Source of the DNA: an uncultured Eubacteriales bacterium
Lineage (GTDB): Bacteria; Bacillota; Clostridia; UBA1381; UMGS1253
Assembly (NCBI GenBank): GCA_902492065.1
Contig: CABUKE010000001.1
Location: 563,817 to 627,816, forward strand
DNA length: 64,000 nt
Direction of reading: 5' to 3'
The notes below the pieces were generated by a model, which saw only the letters and a list, made by a program, of their open reading frames with translations, was not told where the DNA came from and searched no databases. The position numbers and the translations under genes were made by a program. Shown piece after piece: positions 1 through 8,072 of this stretch. Position 1 is the first letter of the stretch, and each line of letters starts with the position of its first letter.

Positions 1-140
1 TCTGTGCACTGGTCTACTGTTGGGTTTGCCTCGTGTGTGCCTACATGAATCTTATCCAGAGAACAATAGTCCTCTTTTCCGCAGTGGTACTTACATTGTG
101 TTACGCTGCAGCCAATTGCATGGTTCGCCTTACATGTCAT
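1..140 (-). CDS. DUF1540 Cys-rich protein (partial, 3' end outside window)
   Basis: The gene starts at ATG (138-140 on the complement) behind a strong AAGGAGGTGAG ribosome site and runs off the left edge, so only about 46 N-terminal residues are visible. They contain regularly spaced Cys residues (MTCKANHAIGCSVTQCKYHC..., then a Cys before a LDKIHV segment and another near the edge). This is the pattern of the DUF1540 family of small, probably metal-binding proteins common in Clostridia and Bacilli. The function is unknown. The family assignment rests on Cys spacing alone. Confidence 0.7.
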   Translation of the reverse strand, partial: MTCKANHAIGCSVTQCKYHCGKEDYCSLDKIHVGTHEANPTVDQCT

Positions 141-215
141 AATCACTCACCTCCTTACGAAACTAGCATAACCAGCGGCTAAATGTTTTATTCTCAAATA
201 AAAATGTCAAAACTA

Positions 216-245
216 TTGTCAGATGGGGGAAATATCGCATATAAT
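216..245 (+). promoter_or_regulatory. Probable sigma-A promoter for the 70-residue protein
   Basis: TTGTCA at 216-221 and a perfect TATAAT at 240-245 are separated by 18 bp. They lie about 47 bp before the start codon at 293. Confidence 0.55.
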
Positions 246-292
246 AAAAACTGGATATGTTAAGACCACTATGATAACCGGAGGTTTCTTAT

Positions 293-505
293 ATGGATTT
301 GAAAAATGGCAAGATAAAAGTACGCGAGGTGCTTGCAAACCCGGCTGCGATGGCAATTTTTGAGCGTGAGTTCGGCGAGCTGGCCCACAGTCCGCTTGTT
401 CAGCACGCCGGGAACATGTCGCTGTCAAAAATCGTAAAAATGGCGCGCGGCAAGGTCGATGATGCGCAGATTGAGCGGATACTTAACGAGTTAATGGCAC
501 TGTAA
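293..505 (+). CDS. Small helical protein, 70 residues, unknown function
   Basis: ATG start behind a CGGAGG ribosome site (280-285) and a good upstream promoter, with a terminator after the stop, so this is a monocistronic small gene. The protein looks all-helical (VREVLANPAAMAIFEREFG, then MSLSKIVKMARGKVDDAQ). From memory it resembles the short helical tail domain found at the C terminus of some clostridial glycoside hydrolases and esterases (ILxNPxAxAILEK...MSLxxL). If so, this is a stand-alone copy. No catalytic motif, Cys pair or signal peptide is present. The gene assignment is firm; the domain resemblance is only a suggestion. Confidence 0.7.
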   Translation: MDLKNGKIKVREVLANPAAMAIFEREFGELAHSPLVQHAGNMSLSKIVKMARGKVDDAQIERILNELMAL

Positions 506-518
506 GACCAGCACATAG

Positions 519-551
519 AAATGGCATGGTTTGTTTTCCATGCCATTTTTT
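519..551 (+). terminator. Rho-independent terminator after the 70-residue gene
   Basis: A ten-base-pair stem (AATGGCATGG / CCATGCCATT) with a T-rich loop is followed by a run of T. It lies between the stop at 505 and the converging gene ending at 563. Confidence 0.8.
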
Positions 552-562
552 CTTTCCTGCAT

Positions 563-1000
563 TTAGTGAAACTGAATCCGATATGCGCCGCACAGGCGGA
601 GAATGTTTTCTGCCTTTCCTTCGTCTTCCGCTTCTGCACGCATGGACAAAACGACAGATGTGCCTGTTACGTCTTCCTTCTCATGTGGGATGCTTTCCGT
701 GGCCTTTATGCTGAATTTGTGGTTTGCATGCAGACCGTTGTCTGCAAGAATGGCCGTAGCAGTAGGCAGGGGATAGGCGGACACAGAAGGGGTCGTATCA
801 GTGGGAAGCGCGCTGTAGGCAAAGCCGGTCGAACTGCCGAGTACGTCGCGCTTCGTGTTTTCAAACGTCTGTGCCACAAGGCTCTTTCCGGCCGAACTCA
901 GCGCTACTGCGCGGATGTCGATGTTTTCGCTTTCCAGCGACGTAATGGCGTTTTGCGCCGCGTTTTCGTTGTAAAAAGTTGCTTCAAGCATTCTTGCCAT
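563..1000 (-). CDS. Hypothetical protein, stress-protein-like
   Basis: The chosen ATG at 1000 (MARMLEATFYNENAAQNA) has an AAAGGTGA ribosome site about 6 nt upstream; a GTG nine bases earlier is in frame but overlaps that site. The 145-residue product has no signal peptide. The first 40 residues (FYNENAAQNAITSLESENID) recall the beta-alpha-beta opening of YflT/GSP17M-type general stress proteins, where a small domain reads 'xEAxxAIxxLxxxGYxxxDI'. The remainder is low-similarity. It converges on the 70-residue gene. Function unknown; the stress-protein resemblance is weak. Confidence 0.55.
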   Translation of the reverse strand: MARMLEATFYNENAAQNAITSLESENIDIRAVALSSAGKSLVAQTFENTKRDVLGSSTGFAYSALPTDTTPSVSAYPLPTATAILADNGLHANHKFSIKATESIPHEKEDVTGTSVVLSMRAEAEDEGKAENILRLCGAYRIQFH

Positions 1001-1094
1001 AATCTTCACCTTTCTTTGTTTGGATTCCCATGTTTAGTATGCTTGAAAGCAGGAAAAATAACAGAGAAAAAAATTCATCCGATAGAAAATTAAA

Positions 1095-1131
1095 CAAAAA
1101 ACACCGTATCCGGAAAGGATACGGTGTTTTT
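1095..1131 (-). terminator. Terminator of the heparinase-like gene
   Basis: Perfect 11-bp stem ACACCGTATCC / GGATACGGTGT flanked by A-run and T-run, so it could work in both directions. It sits 14 nt past the stop codon of the large minus-strand gene. Confidence 0.85.
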
Positions 1132-1144
1132 AACTTTAATGCTT

Positions 1145-4100
1145 CTACTCTTTAAACTTGATTTCAATAATGGCATTCCATTCGCTGGTGGAGTTGCCGT
1201 TTGTCACAACTCTGACATAACGGCCCTTTGTGCCGGCAGGGAAGTCATAATGCTCCCAGGCAAGATCCGCCTCGCCGCTTCCTTTACCGTCAGTAATGAC
1301 TTTCTTCCACGTCTTATTGTCGTCCGATACTTCCACTTCAAAGTATGCCTGCCGCTGTCCGGCCTTATTCCAGATGACGTCCATGCCTTTGACCTCCTGT
1401 GAGGTACCAAGGTCATACGTAATCCAGCTTCCAACGCCCTCGCACGACCACCATGTTTCCAAATCGCCGTCATAGCTGTAGAAACCGACTTCATCCTCAA
1501 AGTAGTCGCTGAACTCACAGCCCTGAATGGTGATATAGCCTTCCTGGTCCTGGCCAGGACCGCTCGGGCCGCTTTCAGCAGTAGTTTTGACATCAACAAT
1601 CTTACCAAATTCCTGCCAATCGACGGACGCTTTAAAGGTTTCTGATACAAAGCGTACCGGCACAACGAAGCGATCGTTGAGTACCATGGCCGGGGCATCC
1701 AGCTCATATGGTTGACCGTCAATATATGCAGTCGTGGAATTTTCAGTAATTTTAACTTCGCGGCCATCCTTTACAGCGGTCGCCGTTGCGGTTGCGCCGT
1801 CGTAGGATACTTCAACGCCAAGCTTTTCAAAAATAGCACGCATTGGGACAAGCGTCCGGTCATTTACCGTTATGGGCGCAACATCTGAATAGATGAATCT
1901 GCCGTCCACGCGGATACTGATGCCCTCGTCTGTTGGCGTTTCCGCCCCTACCGGCTCACGCGTTGCGTTCGAATCTTTATAGGTCAGCGTGTAGGTTCCC
2001 GCACCGCCGTTGAACACGGCAACGCCGCCGTCCTCCGTAACGATTGCCTCGCACAAATCAGCGCCATCCTTTTTCACCGTCCATGTGCCTGCCTGCAAAT
2101 CGGCCACGGTGAGCTCATATTCGCCGTCCCCACTAAAGGAGAAGGAAACCTCGTCCGCTGTGCGGTCACGGTCTTTGCCAAATACAACTACACGGTCGGA
2201 CACAACAGCACCCGCGACCTTGTCGGTTTCAATCAGCGTGACAGGCAGTGCCTCTGCGCCGTCCGCGTCGCCCACCTGCAATACGTTCAGGAAGTAATCC
2301 TCTTCGTTTGCGGTCTTGGGCGAGATTTCAACTCTCCAGCCGCCGCCCTCGTTGCTGCCGCCGGAAACGGGCTTGCCTTCATAATTGGTACCGAATACCC
2401 AATGCTCTTTGCCTTCGCCGCCGACTGCGGAAATGTCAACATTGTCTGCGGCAGGAAGCAGTGTATCAATCGTAAGTTTGCCGTTGTAGCTGTCGTCTTT
2501 CGATTCGCGCGTGTCGGTGAACACGGTACGCGAACCGCTGATTTGCGGCTCGTTTAAGCCATGGCAGAGCCAAATCTTTTCAAAGTCTTTATTTGACGAA
2601 ATCACACGGTCAAATACAAGAATCGCCGCCGGGTGCGTTTCATCCTTGAGATTCAGGAACATAAAGCTTCGCTCAAAATTATCCACCTTGTCGGAATATG
2701 CGTCGGAAATATCGCCCTTCAGGTACGAATAATTCGGCTCGATTGGGTCTGTGCCATATTCGTGGCCGAGGATTTCTCCAACTTTGTATCCCTTAGCTGG
2801 GTCAAGAAGGTCGTCAAGCGTCTTTGTTTCCGAGCCATTATTTGGCATACGCTGACCGCCGTCGTTGGCATGGCCGCCGAAATTCGACAATGGTTCGTTC
2901 GGGTCGTAGACCAGCATGGAGTTATGTGCAATCGTACGGCGGTAGTAGTTGTTAAAGTGCGCACTGCCGTAGTCGGTATTGCCGTTGTTTGCCGTATCTG
3001 AAGTACTCGTGCGGTAAGCCTGATAATACCCCGTGTCGTTTGCCAATGCACCCTTATAGTAAATCTGGAACGAACCTGCGTCGAGGTGCTGATGGTTTGC
3101 AAACCAGTATTCGTTGATTTTCATTTCCGCCACAACAGCCGGGGAGTCAAACCCGTCCTCCCAGCCGGTCCGGGCAACCATACCGCCCTTCGGCGATGGG
3201 TTGTAATGCGTGAGCGGAAGCTCGCTGACCGGCTTTGCTTCCAAATCCGGGTCGTTAAAGACCAGAAATTCTACCGGATTGAGCGTCTGGTTACCGCTCG
3301 GCGTCTGTGCGCAGAAGTTTGGCAGCTCGCGCATTGCCTCCCACTTCAAATACGGGTCTCCGAAGTAGTTTGCCGCCAGGAACATGGAACGTGCATAACC
3401 GTTGTAATATGTTCCGGTAGCAATATTGTTTTTCGATCCGTCCCCGTCTTTAAATACCTGTCCGTCCGGTCGGCGTGTGTACAAATATTGATACATCAGG
3501 TACTGCTGCTCATCGCCGAACACGCGTGGATAGCCCACTCGGTCTAAAATCCAAGTACAAAGAATTTCCCACTGGTGACGGTATGCCGCGTAGTGGTCGC
3601 CCTGGTTATGCATCTGTGCCGGATACATGAACTCCTTTGGCTCGATGAACTCGCTGAAGAAACGGCCTGCCGTATTGATATAGATATCCGGCCGTTCGTC
3701 ATACATGGCAAGTCCTGCGCACATCAGGTCGCGCATGATTTGCCCTTCTACGCCGTGGCCAGTCACCGCGCCCTGCTTCGTTGGCGGCCAGCCAACCTCA
3801 AGGTAGGTTGCCGTCGCCGTCGTCATATTGGAAAAGAAAGCCTTCGTTTCATCATCCAATAGGGGATAGCACCAATCGTACACAGCAGCAATCGTGAAGA
3901 TTGTCTGGCCCGCTTGGTTATAGTCATACTTTTCAATATTTGCCGTATCACATACGTTTTTCATCATGGAAACGGCCTCTTTGCCGCGCGCCTCATCGCC
4001 GTTGATTGCATACTCAAACGCCTTGCTCTCAATGATGGCGAGCGTCTTTGCTGAAAAGTTGCTGCCGTCTTTTTGCTGCAGCTTGCCGTCCGTAGACGTA

Positions 4101-5344
4101 TCTTCCACATAGCCGCGGTACATTTCATAGGTGGCCGCGTTCTGCGGCTTGGTCAAATTTTCCCGAATGGTGGGTACGTCCTCCGCGGTGAAATATACAC
4201 GCGGATGGCCTGCCGGCGGCAAAAACGACGGCGTGGGATATACGGTCGCATAAGTGATTTCGCCGTCAATGTCACCCATGCCGGTCGGCATATAGGCAAC
4301 ATTCGAGCTTACAATGAATTTATCAAATACCATACCAGCTTCACGCGGTACAAGATTTAGGGTATGTGTACCAGCGGTAAGTGTCGTACTGAGCACCTTT
4401 TGCCATGAATATTCCTCATGGACAGTGTAATCAATCTTTGTATAGTCCTCTATATCCCAGCAGATCCAGCTGGTGTCTGAGCTTTTGGTTGGCGCATACA
4501 TGCGCGCCCATACATAATAGGTGCCGTTTTTGGGGATTTCGACCGTATATGTTACAGCAGGCGTCCCATATAATTCCGGCTTTTCACGGTCAAAGTTTGA
4601 CGGTAGCTTTGGCATTTCAATTGCTTTTCTCTCCGAAGCATTCTCATCGTTTATTGTGATTAGCCCTTCACTTGCACTGCTTTCCGCTTCAAACATTGTA
4701 CCGTGGCCGTCGAATTTATTGACTGGGCCGATTGGCTCTACTACGCGGTTTGCGGCTGCTTCCTCTTCACGTTTTTCCGCTTCTTCCTGCATTTTTGCCA
4801 ACTCATCCGGCACAAAATCCTGATCCGCTGTTACATAAAAAGCGTCGACTTTGAGGTTATATTCCCGTGGATAAAGCTTAATTGTGTTTTTCCCGGCTTT
4901 GAGGGGCTGAGCGGAAGAATACACCCTTTGCCAATTCCAGAATTCTCCGGTTGCTTCTACACTATTACCATACTGGCTGTTGATTTTCTCGTCATTAAAT
5001 CCAATGAAATAATTGTCACTGCTGTCACCTTTGCAGGCGTAGCGCATCCATATGTAATACGTCCCATCTGTGGGGACATCAAACTCCCACGTAACGTGTG
5101 GGTCTTTGCTGTCCGGGTCTTCCAGCTTGGCTACGCCTGTTACCGCAGCAACAATATAGCTTCCGCCGGAAGCCTCCTTATCCTTCACCTTTGAAAATAG
5201 GCCGGATGAATTAAGCTTGCCGTCTTCTGCTTCGATAAAAATTGCACTGCTGCTGTCAGCGGCAATAACCGGAACAGAGAACATGCTCAAAAGCATACAT
5301 ACGGTAAGCAAAATACAAATAGGCATTTTGTTTACTTTTGACAT
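1145..5344 (-). CDS. Secreted heparinase II/III-like polysaccharide lyase, multidomain
   Basis: A 1399-residue exported protein. Order: signal peptide (1-29); two CBM35-like beta-sandwich modules (about 31-175 and 210-360, each with EAExG/EAESS and GTYYIWMRYA/GTYYVWARMY strands); a DUF4962/heparinase-II N-terminal part starting HPRVYFTAEDVPTIRE (about 385); an alpha-toroid; a heparinase II/III-type beta domain with NHQHLDAGSFQIYY and AHNSMLVYDP; a copper-amine-oxidase-N-type domain (about 1140-1255, RTLVPMRAIFEKLGVEV and RFVVPVRFVSETF); and a C-terminal F5/8-type discoidin carbohydrate-binding domain (about 1265-1399). It probably cleaves an acidic polysaccharide by beta-elimination outside the cell. 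The substrate cannot be read from sequence. Monocistronic, with its own promoter and terminator. Confidence 0.85.
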   Translation of the reverse strand: MSKVNKMPICILLTVCMLLSMFSVPVIAADSSSAIFIEAEDGKLNSSGLFSKVKDKEASGGSYIVAAVTGVAKLEDPDSKDPHVTWEFDVPTDGTYYIWMRYACKGDSSDNYFIGFNDEKINSQYGNSVEATGEFWNWQRVYSSAQPLKAGKNTIKLYPREYNLKVDAFYVTADQDFVPDELAKMQEEAEKREEEAAANRVVEPIGPVNKFDGHGTMFEAESSASEGLITINDENASERKAIEMPKLPSNFDREKPELYGTPAVTYTVEIPKNGTYYVWARMYAPTKSSDTSWICWDIEDYTKIDYTVHEEYSWQKVLSTTLTAGTHTLNLVPREAGMVFDKFIVSSNVAYMPTGMGDIDGEITYATVYPTPSFLPPAGHPRVYFTAEDVPTIRENLTKPQNAATYEMYRGYVEDTSTDGKLQQKDGSNFSAKTLAIIESKAFEYAINGDEARGKEAVSMMKNVCDTANIEKYDYNQAGQTIFTIAAVYDWCYPLLDDETKAFFSNMTTATATYLEVGWPPTKQGAVTGHGVEGQIMRDLMCAGLAMYDERPDIYINTAGRFFSEFIEPKEFMYPAQMHNQGDHYAAYRHQWEILCTWILDRVGYPRVFGDEQQYLMYQYLYTRRPDGQVFKDGDGSKNNIATGTYYNGYARSMFLAANYFGDPYLKWEAMRELPNFCAQTPSGNQTLNPVEFLVFNDPDLEAKPVSELPLTHYNPSPKGGMVARTGWEDGFDSPAVVAEMKINEYWFANHQHLDAGSFQIYYKGALANDTGYYQAYRTSTSDTANNGNTDYGSAHFNNYYRRTIAHNSMLVYDPNEPLSNFGGHANDGGQRMPNNGSETKTLDDLLDPAKGYKVGEILGHEYGTDPIEPNYSYLKGDISDAYSDKVDNFERSFMFLNLKDETHPAAILVFDRVISSNKDFEKIWLCHGLNEPQISGSRTVFTDTRESKDDSYNGKLTIDTLLPAADNVDISAVGGEGKEHWVFGTNYEGKPVSGGSNEGGGWRVEISPKTANEEDYFLNVLQVGDADGAEALPVTLIETDKVAGAVVSDRVVVFGKDRDRTADEVSFSFSGDGEYELTVADLQAGTWTVKKDGADLCEAIVTEDGGVAVFNGGAGTYTLTYKDSNATREPVGAETPTDEGISIRVDGRFIYSDVAPITVNDRTLVPMRAIFEKLGVEVSYDGATATATAVKDGREVKITENSTTAYIDGQPYELDAPAMVLNDRFVVPVRFVSETFKASVDWQEFGKIVDVKTTAESGPSGPGQDQEGYITIQGCEFSDYFEDEVGFYSYDGDLETWWSCEGVGSWITYDLGTSQEVKGMDVIWNKAGQRQAYFEVEVSDDNKTWKKVITDGKGSGEADLAWEHYDFPAGTKGRYVRVVTNGNSTSEWNAIIEIKFKE

Positions 5345-5382
5345 TGATTTTCCCCCTTAGAAAAAAATTTTGTATATATTTA

Positions 5383-5411
5383 ATACTATCACAGAATAGG
5401 AAAGAAGTAAA
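5383..5411 (-). promoter_or_regulatory. Probable promoter of the heparinase-like gene
   Basis: On the complement TTTACT (5411-5406) and TAGTAT (5388-5383) are 17 bp apart, with TG one base before the -10 (extended -10). It lies about 40 bp before the start codon. Confidence 0.5.
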
Positions 5412-5496
5412 TCAAAAATCAAAGAAAATGCGTGTAAAAAAGAGTCATGTTTGTGTAGAATAGTAACATTGTTTGTGGCAATAAATAAAATACGGC

Positions 5497-5525
5497 TTGC
5501 TTTTTGATACAAAAAACAGTAGAAT
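5497..5525 (+). promoter_or_regulatory. Probable promoter of the methyltransferase gene
   Basis: TTGCTT (5497-5502) and TAGAAT (5520-5525) with 17-bp spacing. It is divergent from the promoter at 5383-5411; the 221-bp intergenic region is AT-rich. Confidence 0.5.
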
Positions 5526-5565
5526 ATATAAGGAATAAACAACGGCGGAAAGGAAAGAAATATAC

Positions 5566-6300
5566 GTGAAGTTAAATATTTATGACAATGAAGTTGTTTT
5601 TAATAAATACAGCGCTATGGACCGTTCCGTGAAGGGATTGAGTGGTGCAGGAGAGTGGCACGAGCTTGAAAAAATGCTGCCGGACTTTTCAGGAAAGCGT
5701 GTGCTGGATTTGGGGTGCGGATTTGGATGGCACTGCGCCTATGCGGCGGAGCACGGCGCAGTGCGTGCCGTTGGAGTCGATTGTTCAGAAAAGATGCTCG
5801 CACAGGCGCGGAGCCGGAACAGCGCCCCGCAAATTGAATACTTGCAAAAACGGATTGAAGAGGCGGCGTTTGAGCCGGACACGTTCGACGTTGTTCTGAG
5901 TTCGCTCGCCCTGCACTATGTAGAATCCTTTGCCGATGTTTGCAAAAATGTAGCGCAGTGCCTGACTGAAAATGGGGACTTTGTATTTTCTGTGGAACAT
6001 CCCGTCTTTACGGCATATGGGAATCAGGATTGGATTTATGACAAGGACGGGCATATCGATCATTGGCCTGTTGATCGTTATTTTACAGAAGGGGAGCGGG
6101 AGGCTATATTTTTGGGAGAGCCGGTCCGCAAGTATCATAAAACGCTGACGACCTATGTAAGTACATTGCTGGCGTGCGGGTTTACCCTGACCGGCATTGT
6201 CGAGCCGCAGCCAGACCCGGCCATGCTCGACACCGTGCCGGGGATGCGCGACGAGCTGCGCCGTCCTATGATGCTGCTCGTGTCGGCGAAGAAACGGTAG
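5566..6300 (+). CDS. Class I SAM-dependent methyltransferase
   Basis: The start is GTG at 5566 behind a GGAAAGGAAAG ribosome site. The 244-residue protein has the Rossmann methyltransferase motif I VLDLGCGFGWHCAYAA (about residues 45-60), the acidic residue after strand 2 (VGVDCSEKML), motif III-like DVVLSSLALHYVES, and SVEHPVFTAYG after strand 5. This matches the Methyltransf_11/25 group (UbiE/BioC-like fold), which methylates small molecules. There is no operon partner and the substrate is not inferable. Confidence 0.85.
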   Translation: MKLNIYDNEVVFNKYSAMDRSVKGLSGAGEWHELEKMLPDFSGKRVLDLGCGFGWHCAYAAEHGAVRAVGVDCSEKMLAQARSRNSAPQIEYLQKRIEEAAFEPDTFDVVLSSLALHYVESFADVCKNVAQCLTENGDFVFSVEHPVFTAYGNQDWIYDKDGHIDHWPVDRYFTEGEREAIFLGEPVRKYHKTLTTYVSTLLACGFTLTGIVEPQPDPAMLDTVPGMRDELRRPMMLLVSAKKR

Positions 6301-6385
6301 GATGATGAGAAGAATTGAAAAAAAGCAAGTAAATTCTTTCGTTTAAAATTTTAAAATGGCTTTTGTAACAGTGCAAAAAAGATAA

Positions 6386-6413
6386 AAACCGGGCATAAAA
6401 GCCCGGTTTTTTA
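6386..6413. terminator. Bidirectional terminator between convergent genes
   Basis: AAACCGGGC / GCCCGGTTT stem with an ATAAAA loop, A-run before and T-run after. It serves the methyltransferase (+) and spoIIR (-). Confidence 0.85.
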
Positions 6414-7034
6414 TTTGTGTAAGAAATCAAAAATTTCCAAAATTTTAAATTTGAACTGTACTGGCAGCTCGCCGCTCTCGTCTGCTCCGTCTGTGATCAG
6501 TGTATAATTTTCCTCGCCAAGTGACGATTTGAGCATGGCCTGGCTCTCCTGTGACGCGCTCCCTTCGATGGAGCCGGAAAAGCACAGCGGCGGATACATC
6601 ACGCACCACCAGTTCTGCCCGGCCCCATTTCCAAGCACAATCCGCAGCGCGCGGTAGTTACCGGGTGGGAGCGTAATGTTTTCGTAGTGCTTGACGGGAA
6701 AGTGCGTTTCCCCAATTGACGCTTGCGCCTGATAGGAATAGCCGTTTTCTTTCAGAACTCGATTTGCGACGGCTTCAATGCGGCTTAGATTATCCTGCAT
6801 AATCTGCTCCGCCTGCGCAGGACTCTGCGCCGTTTGCAGACAGTCGGAAAATTCTGCGATGATTGCATCGCGCACTTTCAGTTTTACGGCCTGGTCGCCG
6901 TCGCTGTCGCTGTTGGCGACAATATGGAGCCGTACGACGCTGGAGGCAATTTCGTTTTGCGTTTCGTCGGCATAAGCCATGGCGAACATGGACACAACTA
7001 ATCCAAACAGTAGGGCAATGGCAAGCTTTCTCAT
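6411..7034 (-). CDS. spoIIR: Stage II sporulation protein R
   Basis: A 207-residue protein with an N-terminal signal/anchor segment (1-22) followed by the characteristic SpoIIR core: IASSVVRLHIVANSDSDGDQ, then KLKVRDAIIAEF, ENGYSYQAQASIGETHFPVK and LPPGNYRALRIVLGNGAGQN. In Bacillus, SpoIIR is made in the forespore under sigma-F, is exported, and triggers SpoIIGA to process pro-sigma-E in the mother cell. The VRLHIVANSD signature and length fit the family well. It is strong evidence that the organism makes endospores. A GGAAGG ribosome site lies about 11 nt before the ATG. Confidence 0.95.
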   Translation of the reverse strand: MRKLAIALLFGLVVSMFAMAYADETQNEIASSVVRLHIVANSDSDGDQAVKLKVRDAIIAEFSDCLQTAQSPAQAEQIMQDNLSRIEAVANRVLKENGYSYQAQASIGETHFPVKHYENITLPPGNYRALRIVLGNGAGQNWWCVMYPPLCFSGSIEGSASQESQAMLKSSLGEENYTLITDGADESGELPVQFKFKILEIFDFLHK

Positions 7035-7106
7035 AGGGCAACAACCTTCCTTTTTATGTAGTCAAAGGAAGTATCAGCACGAAACTGCCAGCTTATACCT
7101 GTTGTT

Positions 7107-7853
7107 TTATTTTCCTTCTTCCGGCGCGCCGGCCTTTCTCCGCTTCAGCAGCAGACGGTCAATCCACCCTTTTCTAAATTTGAGCGAAATATAACCGATG
7201 ACCGATATGACAATTGCACCCGCCGCATCGACGAACAGATCCTTCATGGTATCAATCAGCGCGGCACGACCGAGGAGCGGCTCGCTCGATTCGAGCGCAA
7301 ACTTTTGCATATTTGTCTGCAAAATGCCGTCGCATGCAAATTCGTAAAATTCCCACAGCACGCCAAGCGTCATCCCAAAGCAGAAAGTGAATACGGCAAT
7401 AAACGCCGGGCTGAGGTTGACGGGAATCCGTTCTGTTTTATTCAAAAACGTAATAAACGAAAACCCGAGCGAGCCAAGCATTGCGCCGCTGAACGTGTGG
7501 AGAATCGTGTCCCAATGGGGCACGACATAGTAAAACCGGCGCACCTCGCCCAGAAAAATTGCACAGTATAGGAATACAGCGTACAAAATAATCATAAAGG
7601 AAGGGATGACAAGATGCGCGCGTTTGCGCAGGATACTGGGCAGAAACATGGCCAGTACGCCGAGCACACACTGCGCCAGCATCAGCACGTAGTCACCCTT
7701 GACGCGTTGGTACGGCGCGGCGCTGTCCGCGACGGACGGCGACCGAACGATTTCAAAAACAACATAGCCGATGGAAAGCAGAAGCGTTATAAGCACAAAC
7801 CACCAGACGATTTTCTGCATTTGCATATTTCGTTTATTATTTTTCTGTTTCAC
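7107..7853 (-). CDS. DUF2238 (YjdF-type) integral membrane protein
   Basis: GTG start with AGGAGGA seven bases upstream. The 248-residue product has about six hydrophobic segments and the family signature WDTILHTFSGAMLGSLGF followed by FGMTLGVLWEFYEFACDG and LIDTMKDLFVDAAGA. That is the DUF2238/YjdF pattern of conserved His, Glu and Asp residues in membrane helices. Molecular function is unknown. It lies upstream of spoIIR on the same strand with a 72-bp gap, so co-transcription is possible but not needed. The C terminus is basic. Confidence 0.8.
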   Translation of the reverse strand: MKQKNNKRNMQMQKIVWWFVLITLLLSIGYVVFEIVRSPSVADSAAPYQRVKGDYVLMLAQCVLGVLAMFLPSILRKRAHLVIPSFMIILYAVFLYCAIFLGEVRRFYYVVPHWDTILHTFSGAMLGSLGFSFITFLNKTERIPVNLSPAFIAVFTFCFGMTLGVLWEFYEFACDGILQTNMQKFALESSEPLLGRAALIDTMKDLFVDAAGAIVISVIGYISLKFRKGWIDRLLLKRRKAGAPEEGK

Positions 7854-8012
7854 CCGTTCATCCTCCTAAGCTAAAAGGCTTATAAACCTGAGTTGTGTTT
7901 ATTATACCGTATTCGGACCAAAACTTCCAGAAAAAAATAGCAAATTTGATAGATTTTTTTGTCTTTCTGACGGGAGAGTGGCCTGAAAAGGAAAGAGAAG
8001 AGAAAAAAACTA

Positions 8013-8041
8013 TGGAAAAATGATTGGCCCTATTGTATAAT
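8013..8041 (+). promoter_or_regulatory. Possible promoter of the CAP-domain gene
   Basis: A perfect TATAAT at 8036-8041 with a weak -35 TGGAAA (8013-8018) 17 bp upstream; 31 bp before the start codon. Confidence 0.4.
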
Positions 8042-8072
8042 ATAAAATAGACGATAGTAGGAGGAAGAACGG

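Noticed and set aside
521..1093. 190-residue plus-strand frame over the stress-like gene
   Set aside because: It starts inside the terminator hairpin of the upstream gene and has no ribosome site; the minus-strand gene has a good one.
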